In this document: piece by piece, positions 53,581 to 64,000 of the stretch | Numbering within the stretch: the first letter of the stretch is position 1 | Layout: every line of letters begins with the position of its first letter | DNA from: Paroedura picta | Taxonomy: Eukaryota > Chordata > Lepidosauria > Squamata > Gekkonidae | Assembly: GCF_049243985.1 (NCBI RefSeq) | Contig: NC_135375.1 | Coordinates: 52,278,174-52,342,173 of the forward strand | Length of the DNA: 64,000 bases | Direction: 5' to 3' | The notes under the pieces: model-generated | What the model saw: only the letters and a program-made list of their open reading frames with translations | The model's database searches: none | Told to the model about the DNA's origin: nothing | Translations under genes and position numbers: made by a program

Positions 53581-55505
53581 ACATTCTGTCCACATGATAT
53601 AAACATACATACACACACTTGTTTCTTTTTTTGCTACAGCATCTCAACAGTTATAGTAACATTAAAAACAAAATCTATGCTTGTGCGCAAACAACTGAGA
53701 AAGTATCAAAACATACACCCACACGCACACTCCATGCACTCACATGCTCCCCCATCCCGATCAGTGGAAACCGATGACATGAAAACTGGAGTCTCCTGCA
53801 TTTGTATTACTGCAGCAGTTACTGCGAAACAGCAGGATGCCGTTTGCTTTATACTGTTTTCCATTCCACACACGGTATATGTGCTATGCTTTTGTGCTGG
53901 GGTCTCCGCTTGCTGCATGGCACACTCCATTATATGCAGTGCTTCTCTCCAATAGACACCCCAGAATTCTTCGCTGATTAGCAATAAGAATGTATCAGTA
54001 TGCTGAAATTATATGGAAATATATTCACCTAGAGAGAAGGGCTTACCACAGTATAGCATCTATACTGCCAGCATCACCCAAGGATGGTTTGAGAACCACA
54101 TTGGCACAACTAGACACCCCAAATGGAGCCATGCGTATTGCTAGTGCCCTGTCTCCACACGAGCCAGCAAGTTATTACAGTAACCACAACATTCTTCTTT
54201 GAACTGCAGTCCTAAATCTCCATGGGAATGAATGAGGATGGAGATAAATAAATATCCAATTTGTTCTAAAGAGGGAGGGGGGGCAAGGTTGTACACAGTA
54301 GAGCTCACAAGATACACAACTGAGAGTGTAAGGCACAAATTTACATGTGGAAAAAAACAGGCTATTCACAGATGTATTTCCACCAAAAACAAAACAAAAA
54401 CTCGTGCAGTAAGACCATAATCTCTGCATGGCTCATGCCAGCATATTAATGAATTCACGCTGTTGGTTGATTTCTGTTTGCCATCTCACATGCAAAGGTG
54501 AAATGAGATGGCAGAGAACAAGCTGGTGAAAGTATTAGATACTGACAAGACCATGTTCACAGCAACAGGGCACATACTGCAGTTTTTTAGAGTGTCTTCT
54601 GCAGTTAACTCTAGGAAGATAGGAATTGGGGAGGGGATTTTGGTTTTGTTGTTTGCTGCCTGACACAGAGGCAGGAAAGCCAGCCAGCAAAATAAACCTA
54701 CATTTAAATAAATATTCCCCTTTTTGTTTTCCAGAAAAGAGATTAAACAGTCCAAACACAAAAGTTCAGAATTCCAGCTCCAACTTATTTAACTCAGTGA
54801 ATTTATTGGAAAAATAAAAAGAGTTTTAATTACTCCAGTTAATGGGTTTCACGTTAAATAGGCATAATTTTCAATGTATTTTTTTTCCTTACGGAGAGCT
54901 GCTCATACGATGATATGCAGAAGTAATTTCCTTAGGAATAAAAAAAGACAAAAGGTTGAACAATAAATAAGAGGAGTTACTTGCATTAACAGTCACATGT
55001 TACTCATTAAAAGAGAAGAGTAGCAGAAACCTATGACATAGCTGTTGCCCAACATGGCAATCTGCTATAACAAAATGGCTGTAACACTGATGGGCATTTC
55101 ACAGTACCTGCACGTAGTAAATGTCTGCCATAGTTCTGTTAGAGTTAGCTTAATCAATTAATTCTTTTTTTTGTTTGTTGTTGCTTTCTCAGTTCCAGAT
55201 GCTCCGTGCAGTTGAGAGTGAAAAATCACAGTCATCGTTCATGTGTGTGCTTTTGGCTCAATGTTTGTGGTTAGTCTTTTGAGTAAAAGAACAGTTGTAT
55301 CGTGGGGTGGGTCCTACAGTTGCGAACTGTAGATTGTATGGCCCAATTGTTAAAAAATATTCCACTTTCCCTAGAGAGCAATACATCCTCAGCTTAGCAA
55401 CAGCATTTGTGTCAGCTGAAACTAGCAACGTAGTTGCTGAACACTGGCTTTTTAAGGGCATACTCTGGTCACCTGTTGCTCCCCCCCCCCCCCACCCCAC
55501 GGTGA

Positions 55506-56695
55506 TTATGTACATGCATCGTTAGGCTTCATGGATGTGGAAAGAGGGGAAAAGGAGGGTTTGGGGGGTACATCTGGTTTTAATGATGGTGTGCGTTTCA
55601 ACCCTGATCTTGTCAGCGAGTTGTATGTGGTGAGACTGGGCTGCCTAGATACAGTCACAGTCTGACCCTGAGTAGCATGGACTTGTATTGAGTCCACCCT
55701 TTGTGGGGCAGGAGGGGGATTGTCTCCCCTGCCAAAGCTCTGATTTCTGGAAAGATGGGAGGAATTAGAAGAATTAGTATTATTTCTTTTGAGAGTCGAT
55801 GTCTGATGATTTCTCGTGAGTGAGTTCGTAGGATAGTTTCTCTTGTAGTCCACATTATAAGCAGAAGAATGCATTTCCAATCGCTTGCCCAGACCACTCT
55901 GAGATAGAGATGAGCCAGGAGGACCCAGGGAGGCTTCCCTCTGGGGTACTTTCGGTGGCATGCTATCCAAGTTTTCTACCAGATTCACCCCATGGTTGGG
56001 GCTCTTTCCACTGAGATGGTCCTTTATAGTTTTGTACTCAAGTGTGGCATTTTGGTCCTCCATAGCCATCTGTACCACGTCACTCATTTTGGGCTGATCA
56101 ACATATTCATGCTGATAGCCCTGCTGAGAAATGGGCAGGACAACAACACTTGGGATGTGGCTGGGTGAAGCCCTTAGTGGAAGGTCAGTAGGGATAACAG
56201 GAGATGCCATAGGGGGGATGTCTTTTGTACAAGCATTGATGAGGTTCTGGTTTCTTTCCCAATCTCTGCTACCGCGGCTGGGTTTCCTCTTCTGCTGAAG
56301 GGTTGGGGTAGATTCTGGAGTTGGTAGAGCAGCCAAGTCCAGGTGATGTTGGTCAGCTTTGATGAGCATCTTGGTAGTGCTGCCTGGGGTAGCAAGTTTG
56401 CCATTGTGCATCAGGGGTGTAAGAACAGCTTCAGGCTTCGGCTCTTTGGACTGACTATCGCCAAAAAGGCTGCTGAGCTTGGTGACACTGCTCATGGACC
56501 CTCGTCGGGAATGGGCCAATTCCTTCTCTTTTCTCTGCACGATGGTCACATCTCTGCGTCGATGGTCACAGATGCAGTATACTATGATTCCCGAGAAGAC
56601 AGCTCCCATGACAAAGGCAAGAATGACTGCAATGGCCAGGAGGGTGACAGGCACCAGCTGATCATGACCTTTGAGATAACTCTCACGAATCACTC
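55506..56695 (-). CDS. SEMA6A: Semaphorin 6A, last coding exon (transmembrane and cytoplasmic tail)
   Basis: SEMA6A is a single-pass membrane semaphorin that acts in axon guidance and cell migration as ligand and receptor for plexin-A2/A4; its tail can bind Ena/VASP-family EVL. The exon opens after a consensus minus-strand acceptor (TATTTATTTCAG), with two bases completing a split codon, then 395 codons and a TAA stop at 55508-55506. Residues counted from the exon start: VIRESYLKGHDQ juxtamembrane (1-12), hydrophobic helix LVPVTLLAIAVILAFVMGAV (13-32, extending to about 42), basic stop-transfer DHRRR (43-47), SSVTKLSSLFGD, PTPESTPTLQQKRKPSRG, IPTDLPLRASPSHIPSVVVL, a serine/asparagine stretch with NNTNSSNSSHLSRNQSFGRG, proline-rich DNPPPAPQRVDS and LKRTPSLKPDVPPKPSF, and C-terminus STSMKPNDACT, the SEMA6A ending rather than that of SEMA6B/C/D. 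No frame breaks. The sema and PSI exons lie beyond the window or are unrecognised upstream. An in-frame ATG at 56735 lies in the intron and is not a start. Confidence 0.95.
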
Positions 56696-56715
56696 CTGAA
56701 ATAAATATCACAAAG
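56696..56715 (-). promoter_or_regulatory. Splice acceptor of the SEMA6A last exon
   Basis: Minus strand GCTTTGTGATATTTATTTCAG immediately before GAGTGATTCG (21 bases at the junction, of which the AG occupies 56697-56696). The intron interrupts a codon after its first base (phase 1). The pyrimidine tract is weak but acceptable. Confidence 0.8.
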
Positions 56716-58279
56716 CAGTAAGCATAACAGTACACATAAAATTGTCATGCACAGATAATGAATTTAGAAACACTGACTGCATATATATTTGAACTTGTAT
56801 TTCACATGTCACATGATCTTGGTTTGGACCACTATGAAACTGTAATAATCTTAGCTAGTAAACTGATTTTGATCCAAAGAACTACTAGAGTATGCCTAGA
56901 GGGAATACTGAACATCCTTTGAACAGCAAAACTTCCTGGGGCCATACCACCAGGTCTTTTAGAAATGATTGTTTCAAAAATCTAAAACTTCTGATTTGCA
57001 CAGAACAAGTTGAGTGGCTCCTTGAACTCTGGTTACTGTTCATTTGTGAGGTACATATACAACATAAATTCAGTTCTGTAGCAGACAAGGTTGAAAGCCT
57101 TTCCCTATAATTCAGTATCCTGATGAATTTAAGTCTTGTTCTGAGCACAGATTTGAAAGTTTAGGTCTCATTAACATCTTCCTTTATAAAAGAACATAAT
57201 TTCATTTTCAATTCCTGATTTAGGGCTGTTCTTATTTTTTAGCACATGTCTTCTTTTATCCCTTTCTTGTATTTCTGCTATACAGACACGTGATGCTTGT
57301 AGAAGTGATGAACTGGAAAAGAAATGTGAGAAATGCTGCAGGTATAGTCTCCAGTGCTTTTTTTAAAAAACAAGGCTTGCATGTGTACATGGTGCTTTCT
57401 ATCTCTATTTTCTCTCCAAACCGCAGCTCCCCTATGCCACATTATGAATGGCTTTTGAAACACGCCTGAGTTTAAATACAGTTTGTCATGCAGTGTAAGT
57501 GGCAGCTGTCTGGGAAGAAAATGGATGCAAAATTTTTCTTCGCATGTGGTAGTCTTGTTTGTTCCTTAAAGAGTATTGGGGACCACAGTAGTGGCAGTCA
57601 CTGTACCTCTTTGTCAATTCATCTTTTCCAGTCAAATATCCACCTTCACAGCTCCCATCTCCTTTTAATGTTTCTTCCCCTAGTTTTTTCTTCACTTACT
57701 ATCTCTGCATTTAAAAGTGGATGTCCATGTGCTTGAATATTTTATGCACAATGAGACAGAAGGATGGTAACTTAGTCTGTTAAAAGTTTTGTTTCTTTTA
57801 AAGAACAAGAAATTTGTGTCCCAATTTCAAGGTTTTTGGCATACAAAGTATTTAAAATGAAAAGGAGGACAATCCCAATTCTTTTAAGACTCATTTTAGA
57901 TAGTCAAGGAAAAACTTATTTGTTGAGATCTTTAATACTTCAACAAAAAATGTCACTAAGCAATACCTGGCAAATATGGTTTTATTCTTACAGTTGGCGT
58001 CCAGTGCGATCTATATTTATAGCAATGCTGCCTGCTTCCAGCTGTTGTTTTCTAGCACAGTTATGGTGTCATCCTAAGAAAAGTTACATCCTTCTAAATC
58101 AACTGGTTGAGGACTGTGCATCTCCATAAACTAGACATTCAAATATGCTCATTGATATCACAAACAACATTTCCAAATGGGATACTTATCTAGTTTTTTA
58201 AAGCTTAAAAAAAATTCTACATGCCATGCTCTTAATGGATAGCAATCCTCAACAAAATCAAGAAACAAGAAGGACAAAA
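56716..58279 (-). other. SEMA6A intron, first part
   Basis: Intronic by position. No exon recognised. The minus-strand frame at 57486-57695 has a cysteine pair (SDCHYCG) but no match to the SEMA6A ectodomain that I recognise, so it is not called. Confidence 0.5.
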
Positions 58280-58299
58280 AGGCATTTGGTTGAAGTTGG

Positions 58300-58913
58300 C
58301 CTGAATCCAAAGCTTTCCATTGCAAAGCTGGCCATACCCTGACAGGCCCGGCTGGAACAACTCCCACCCTCCCTCGACCGGCACTCGCCCCAGCCTCAGA
58401 AACATGCCTGACTGCCAGAGCCAAATGGTGGCTTGGCAGTGGTGTCCTTACCAAGGGGGAGGGGCTTTCCTGCCAAGGGGGAGGCCTCTCCACGGTCCCT
58501 TGGCTCGGGAAGGCCTTTCTCCACATTGCAGACACGGCAAAAGGCCTTCCTGAGCCAAGGGTCCGCTTTCCACCAGTGCACCAGGGGGGCTCTCCATGGT
58601 TCCTTGCCCTGGGCTCTCTATGGTTCCTTGCCCTGGGCTCTCCATGGTTCCTTGCCCTGGGCTCTCTATGGTTCCTTGCCCTGGGCTCTCTATGGTTCCT
58701 TGCCCTGGGTTCTCTATGTTTCCTTGCCCGCAGATGCCGCAAGAGGCATTCCTGCCCCACCAGATGCCTCTCAGACCACTCCTGCTGGGGGGCCAGCTCT
58801 CCACCATGGATAGCCGATGACCAGGTAAGCTTGGGGGAGGGGGGCCCTTCCCTTATCCTTCCCCCTTCTCCTTTTTCAAAGCCCATTTTTTTATAAATGG
58901 GTTTTGCTGCTAG
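58300..58913 (+). mobile_element. Helitron-like element with a 24-bp minisatellite, intronic
   Basis: The 3' end carries the family hairpin AAAGCCCATTT/AAATGGGTTTT (about 58878-58905), then GCTG CTAG with the next base T (ctag at 58910-58913). The body is GC-rich and includes a perfect-period minisatellite. The 5' terminus TCCTCTATATA is not found, so the left limit is approximate. It is inserted in the SEMA6A intron in antisense orientation to the gene. The 257-codon minus frame (58158-58931) is an artefact of the 24-bp repeat. Confidence 0.65.
58587..58730. repeat. 24-bp x 6 minisatellite
   Basis: Six head-to-tail copies of GGGCTCTCYATGGTTCCTTG plus CCCT, exactly 24 bp each; the last copy has diverged. 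Because 24 is a multiple of three, frames on both strands stay open and give eight-residue protein repeats. Confidence 0.97.
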
Positions 58914-61152
58914 TATAAATATAATAAACAAACAAACAAAGAGAAATGTATATAAATGGATATGTATGAAACTAATCCAGCCTCACTTAATCCTTTTCTC
59001 TTTTACAACACAGAATGCTGTACAACCTCAAGATTTCTCCCTGAATTTAACCCTCCTACCTCAGAGTACTATCCATAGCCCAGAGCCTCTTTAGCATGAA
59101 AGGGAAAAAAAAAAGGTCTGTGCATGGGATGCCCTCTTGCAGCAATGGAAAAATTCCTACTTACAGTAAAGGATGGAGAAGCCCTGTTTACACGGATTGC
59201 CATATGTGCATCAGATTCACTATCAGTACCCCAAGTGTTTAGATTATGAATGATGCATGTATCTTTCGTATTTGCCTTTCACTTAAAAATAAATGCTGGC
59301 CTTGTATTTCTAAAACTGGTTCTTCAGGGCATGTAAGGATCCATGAGAATAGTCCAAGGTATCTGTGATACCTTGGCCATCCAGTAAACACAGAGACCTC
59401 TGACTTTTCAAGGAATGGAGACAGGGATTCGCTGCTTCAAGGGAAGGTACCACAACAGGCTTCCTCCTCTTTAGAAGGCTGTGAACTTGTGGAATTGCTA
59501 TAAATTACAGTTACATAGATTCCAGGTCACTTTGTAGCACTAACCAAAAAATTTGCTGATTTGTTGTTGGGATCTAGTAGCTCAGCCTTAGGAATTATAA
59601 ATTGGCTGAGTAGCACCAGAAAGGTACAGTCCTAATACAGCCAGGCCTATATCTGAACAACTTTCACTATTTCTCAATGCAAAGGGGTTCACCACAGAGA
59701 TAGATTCCACCTTGCAGCAACAAAAACCGAAAACCAATGTCAACTTCAACTGAAGAAGGGAAGCTCTAAAAAGGTTTTCTATGTTCCTTCAGCTGGTTAT
59801 TATTAACAAATAAGGAAGTTTCTTGCTGTCTCCATCTCAAAGTCTCTTTCAGTCAAGGGGTGACACTCATTACAATATAGGTTAGGCCTTTTGAGTGAGT
59901 TTTTCAATTGCTGCCCTACAAAATCAGCTACACTCTTGAGAGCTAACCTGGTAGGAATGTACAGATATTACAAATGTTTTACTGACATTTGTCTTTAAAG
60001 ACCAACAAGGGAGGAAGGACTCAGTAGAGCATGTGGGGTTGTCTGGTGTGGGGAAAACGTGGGTCACATGGGTTACTAAAGTTTAAGAACTGCTGCACAA
60101 AGCCTTTTTACCCAGTGAGGCAGAAAAAGACAAAAAAAAAAGAGCCCCAGAAAACAACAGAGGCTATTCCTGACCAATAACAGTGTTATTAACTATAGTC
60201 AATAAAATTTGGACACTGAATTTATTTCACTCCAGGCAGAATATTTTAATTATTTAGTATATTTTACTGCCACCAAATTTCTACCCAATAATGCCCATTT
60301 CACCCCCCTAGGAGAATCTTTCCCTAAAAGTTAACTTTTAAAATTGTCTACAGAGCTACAGCTATCCAGTGGCTATAGCCAATGGGAAAGCTGAGAGCAC
60401 AGTGTGGTTCCCTCCATGGGAATCTGTCCTTGTATTCCTGTTTTCTAATATAATATGGACCAGATGGCAATGCAATAAACCCATAAATGCTGGCATACAT
60501 GGAGATAGGAAAGAGGTTTGGTAAATGAAATATGATGTGATTTTCAAAGGGATGAAGAGGAAACTGCTAATTGGGATATAAAATTTCAATGACTAAATGT
60601 GCTGTGGTAAGGAGACAGGCCATAAATTGTAAAAGCAGTGAACATGGCAACTATTTTGGGCCTCACATATTGAAATGATGCCTGATGTGGTTGGATGGGA
60701 AGCTGCCCACTTCCACTTCAACAGCTTTGGAATCAGCAGGGCTGAGCTCAGAATGGCAGTCTCTCCCACACACCCCTGGCCAAGGGTGACTTTAATCAAG
60801 TTTTGCAGCCGTGGTTCATTTATATGAGGGAAAAGTTGGAGTTCATGTGCATGAAGAACCAGTGATAGGAAGTGAATAGGGGAATCATACAAGTTACTTC
60901 AGGAGTAATTCTACATGGGAGTGCACCCATTACTGTGTTATATGTTTATTGCTAACATTCAGAAATGTAGATATTGTAACTTCATTTCTCAGTGAATACA
61001 TTCTTAAAAAAACAAACAAACATGGTTTCTACCATGAACGTTAATGGTAATTTCAGATCATGAAAGCTGCAAAAAATTTTCAAATTTTTCTGCCATTGCT
61101 CGTCTTCTCTCCCTACTCTCAAGGTTTTGTAAATGTATTTAAAGTGTATTTA
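58914..61152 (-). other. SEMA6A intron, middle part
   Basis: No exon or repeat recognised. Short AAAC and A-runs only. Confidence 0.45.
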
Positions 61153-61715
61153 AGGGCCAGCTTGGTGTGGTTAAGAGCGGCAGCCTTTAATCTGGAGTAC
61201 TGGGTTCAATTTCCCACTCCTCCACGTGTAGCCAGCTGGGTGACCTTGGACCAGTCACATTTTTCTCAGAGCTCTCCCATCCTCCTCTACCTCACAGTGT
61301 GTCTGTTGTGGAGATAGGAAGGGAAAATGATTATAAGCTGCTTTGATACTTGATCCTTATACTTTGAGAGCCAGTTTGGTGTAATGGTTAGGAGTGCGGA
61401 CTTCTAATCTGGCATGCCGGGTTTGATTCTGCACTCCCCCACATGCAACCAGCTGGGTGACCTTGGGCTCGCCACGGCACTGATAAAAAACTGTTCTGAC
61501 CAAGCAGTGATATCAGGGCTCTCTCAGCCTCACCCACCCCACAGGGTGTCTGTTGTGGGGAGAGTAATGGGAAGGCGACTGTAAGCCGCTTTGAGCCTCC
61601 TTCGGGTAGGGAAAAGTGGCATATAAGAACCAACTCTTCTTCTTCTTCTTCTTCTTCTACTTCTTCAGGTAGTGAAAAGTGGGGTATAAAAAACAACTTG
61701 TCATCTCTTCTAAAG
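61153..61715 (+). repeat. SINE-B copy (short subfamily), split by a second SINE-B
   Basis: The head and body occupy 61153-61355 (GGCCAGCTTGGTGTGGTTAA, then AGCCAGCTGGGTGACCTTGG, up to TAAGCTGCTTTGATACTT). The missing tail, CTTCAGGTAGTGAAAAGTGG and GGTATAAAAAACAACTTG, appears at about 61663-61700, after the second copy. The older copy was therefore interrupted. Confidence 0.85.
61368..61660 (+). repeat. SINE-B copy (long subfamily), nested
   Basis: Complete copy: GAGAGCCAGTTTGGTGTAAT, GGTTTGATTCTGCACTCC, the long-subfamily insert CTGTTCTGACCAAGCAGTGA, and tail GGCATATAAGAACCAACTCT followed by (TTC)n. It lies inside the tail of the older short-subfamily copy. Confidence 0.93.
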
Positions 61716-63867
61716 TGTTACTGACCCTTACTATGGAAAGATGGGAAGGGGAGTTGGGCACTGTATTTTGCTGTGCAATAAAAAGTAAGCATTAGAAAAA
61801 AAAACTTTAGATTTGGGCCCAGCAAGGTCTGCAAGCAGAATTTTCACTTAGGCTGGGGCCTCCTCTGTTGCGGTTCTTCTGCAATATCTGCCTGGTCTGC
61901 CTGTTTAGTTATAGGTGTCAAATAATATGCATTTGTTGATTTTTCTTCTTCCTAATGCCATCTTTGAGTCATGTTCTGTTGTTTTACAGTCCCTTTTATT
62001 ATTCAAGCATTAATTTCTGATCATTATTGTGGTTTTAAATTGCAGGGTTTTTTCCCCAATTGATTTCACCGCTGGACTATTTTAAATTGTTTTTTTTTTT
62101 TAACAGTAATAGGGGCATTTTCCAGATTACCTTAATGGTCCATTTTCATTCCTTGGTGTTACCAATTACCCCCCCTCCAAAAAACTTTGTTAACATCCTC
62201 GTTTCCTTATTCATTCCCCACTCTTTCCTAGTTTTTTCTGAATAACAACAACAGCAACAATATTTATAACCCACTCTTCATGATTGGGCTTTTTTCCATT
62301 GCAGAATGAATTCATAAGATAGTTCAGAATCTTAACATTTTTTCCACCTTGTGAACTGCCACCCCCAACCCACCCAGAAATGGTGGGATTGGGTGGTGAA
62401 CATTTTTTTTTTTCATATTTGCATGCCAGTGCTGTGACGTTTCAGTGCTGGAGAGCACCTGCACTGAATCAGTCAGTCATGCTGGGAGACCAGGCATCAG
62501 CTCCTGTGGCTCTGCTTATACAGGCAGTTGACTCAAGCTGAACTCTCAAGAGATCACTGCAGGATCTCCCCCCTGACTTTCCTTCTCCAAACTTAATAAA
62601 AAGAGAAATCGCCAGCTGGCTGGGAGGGTGCAGCTTTGATCTCCACCAAGTTTGCCCAGGTGATCTAACCAAGGAAATCTGACTGTATGGCCTGATGATT
62701 CTGAGTCACTCTTCAAGGCACAATCTTGGGGTTAAAAAGAATTCTGCAATTCTGGTTCTTTAAATGCTAGCTCTTAAGATGTTAAGCGGAACTATGTAGA
62801 GAGAGATTGGAGAAGATACACATATTAATCATTTTCCTGAGTGGGGGAAAGAGGCAAGGGAGGAAAGAGCAATATTGTGGCTACATCCTGTTCCCATCCC
62901 TCACTTTACATCAGGAGATCACACACTGTCCATGTGTTCCAGAGGAGGCTTGTCCTGGAATCGTGATAGTGTATGGTGGGTGGGGAATGTAATTTAAAGG
63001 GAACTGCGCAACATTCTAGCACATGCACAAAACAATAGCAACAAAATACTGGGACCCCCTCTCCCCAGAAAACAAGTCTTCAATGTGAAAATGGAACCAG
63101 ATGGGAAAAAAGGAAGTGTGAACACATCAAAACTGCCACCTGAAAGGTGGCTGCGGTCTGGAAAACAACAGTGTCATATGCCCTACTAGAACCTGCATCA
63201 GTAGCTGGATACCAAATTATTTAAATTAAACAAACAAAGAGTTAAAGCGGCATGACTGTAATTTGATAAATGCCAAGGAAAATAAATGCCTTTATAGCTC
63301 TCTCTTTGTAGAACCACATTTGAGGATGTCTTGCTTTTTAAGATATCGATCTTTCAACTCTTAATCCTGTGCTATAGTTCTGTGCAAGCTTTGTACATGT
63401 TTTTGACTACTCCTTGGATGAGTTAAAATACATCCAGCTGTTTGCTGTGGAAGAGCTAACTGCAGCTGGAAGGAGCTCAAACTGCATATTCACATGGATG
63501 TGGCTTATTGCAGGGACTCACATTGTTTTCTATGTTTGTCATCATGAATCCAACTGCATTCCATGACGTCTTCTGTATACTTCACTTTTCTGGGAAAATA
63601 CACTTATTGCAATTATGAATTCTGTGGAAAATTTTACTTTTTTCTAATCAGGCCTCTGTGTTCTTGCACAGTGTTAAGAAAGGGGAACCCAAATTCTTTG
63701 GCACAGCTTTGCTCCCATCCTACCATGTCTGTGACTCACCTGCTAGATGAGGTGGGGAAGTCACAGAAACTGAATGTCAAAAAGATCACCTTTGGCTAGT
63801 TCTACATCACTGGAATCATTTCAGACCAAGAAACCCAGGCAGAAAAAAAAATCAGAGCACATATTTA
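61716..63867 (-). other. SEMA6A intron, upper part
   Basis: No exon recognised. A fragment at 62240-62290 (AACAACAACAGCAACAATAT, TTATAACCCACTCTTCATGA) may be a SINE tail. T-runs at 62087 and 62402. Confidence 0.45.
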
Positions 63868-64000
63868 GAAGAAGAAGAGTTGGTTCTTATATGCTGCTTT
63901 TCTCTACCTGAAGGAATCTCAAAGTGGCTTACAGTTGCCTTCTCTTTCCTTTCCCCACAACAGATATCCTGAGGCTGAGAGAGCCCTGATATTACTGCTC
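63868..64000 (-). repeat. SINE-B copy (long subfamily), cut by window end
   Basis: The minus copy begins with tail complement GAAGAAGAAGAGTTGGTTCT and TATATGCTGCTTTTCTCTAC, and reaches AGAGAGCCCTGATATTACTG CTC at the window edge, which is the start of the long-subfamily insert. Confidence 0.92.

Larger units (their letters stand above)
52640..55505 (-). other. SEMA6A: Probable SEMA6A 3' untranslated region
   Basis: About 2.9 kb directly downstream of the SEMA6A stop codon on the minus strand. It contains no recognised transposon, in contrast to both flanks, and several minus-strand AATAAA signals. A long 3'UTR is usual for SEMA6A in other vertebrates. It also holds a CCCT microsatellite (53551-53580) and a C-run at 55483-55493. 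Short frames on both strands, including 53422-53955 (plus), show no protein family. The distal limit is inferred. Confidence 0.55.

Noticed and set aside
53422-53955. 177-codon plus-strand frame opposite SEMA6A
   Set aside because: Low-complexity start, passes through a CCCT microsatellite, no motif, and lies antisense within the proposed 3'UTR.
57486-57695. Upstream SEMA6A exon
   Set aside because: The cysteine-containing minus frame lacks a recognisable match to the semaphorin, PSI or stalk sequence, and good flanking splice sites were not evident.
58158-58931. 257-codon minus-strand open frame with RARNHREP-like repeats
   Set aside because: The frame is held open by a 24-bp minisatellite (a multiple of three) inside a GC-rich Helitron-like element. 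The plus strand is equally open, and there is no family motif.

Overview
The window looks like a piece of a squamate reptile (lizard-type) nuclear genome. The evidence is its repeat content: 3'-truncated BovB LINE copies, a tRNA-derived SINE with a BovB-like tail (Sauria type), a second abundant tRNA-derived SINE with an L2-like tail, several CR1 subfamilies, a 5S-rRNA-derived SINE, Helitron-like and PIF/Harbinger-like non-autonomous elements, and small hAT elements. I cannot name the species. There is no bacterial or viral genome organisation, no CRISPR array, and no rRNA or tRNA gene.

Only one host gene is supported. The terminal coding exon of SEMA6A (semaphorin 6A) lies on the minus strand at 55506-56695. 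It encodes the juxtamembrane stretch, the transmembrane helix and the whole cytoplasmic tail, ending in the family C-terminus NDACT. A probable 3'UTR, free of recognisable transposons, runs down to about 52.64 kb. Everything above 56.7 kb appears to be intron of the same gene; I could not identify the next upstream exon.

From 1 to about 52.6 kb the window reads as intergenic DNA downstream of SEMA6A, densely filled with mobile elements of different ages. Notable parts are: (i) a probable three-level nest at 15.3-16.9 kb (old RTE LINE split by a Harbinger-like element, itself split by a BovB copy); (ii) four Harbinger-like elements sharing a GGGCC/GGGCT...GCA terminus, two with TAA/TTA target duplications; (iii) four Helitron-like 3' ends with the same hairpin plus CTAG/CTGG|T ending, two of whose bodies carry minisatellites; (iv) two hAT-type elements with perfect 8-bp target duplications; (v) two hairpin-forming repeats of the same family within 1 kb of each other, just beyond the proposed SEMA6A 3' end.

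Large stretches between repeats (for example 8.75-9.65 kb, 38.2-40.5 kb and 48.2-51.1 kb) contain no repeat or gene I recognise. They are where conserved non-coding regulatory DNA would most likely sit, but that needs an alignment I cannot run. I found no convincing new biological system. The value of the window lies in the SEMA6A tail and in the layered transposon record.
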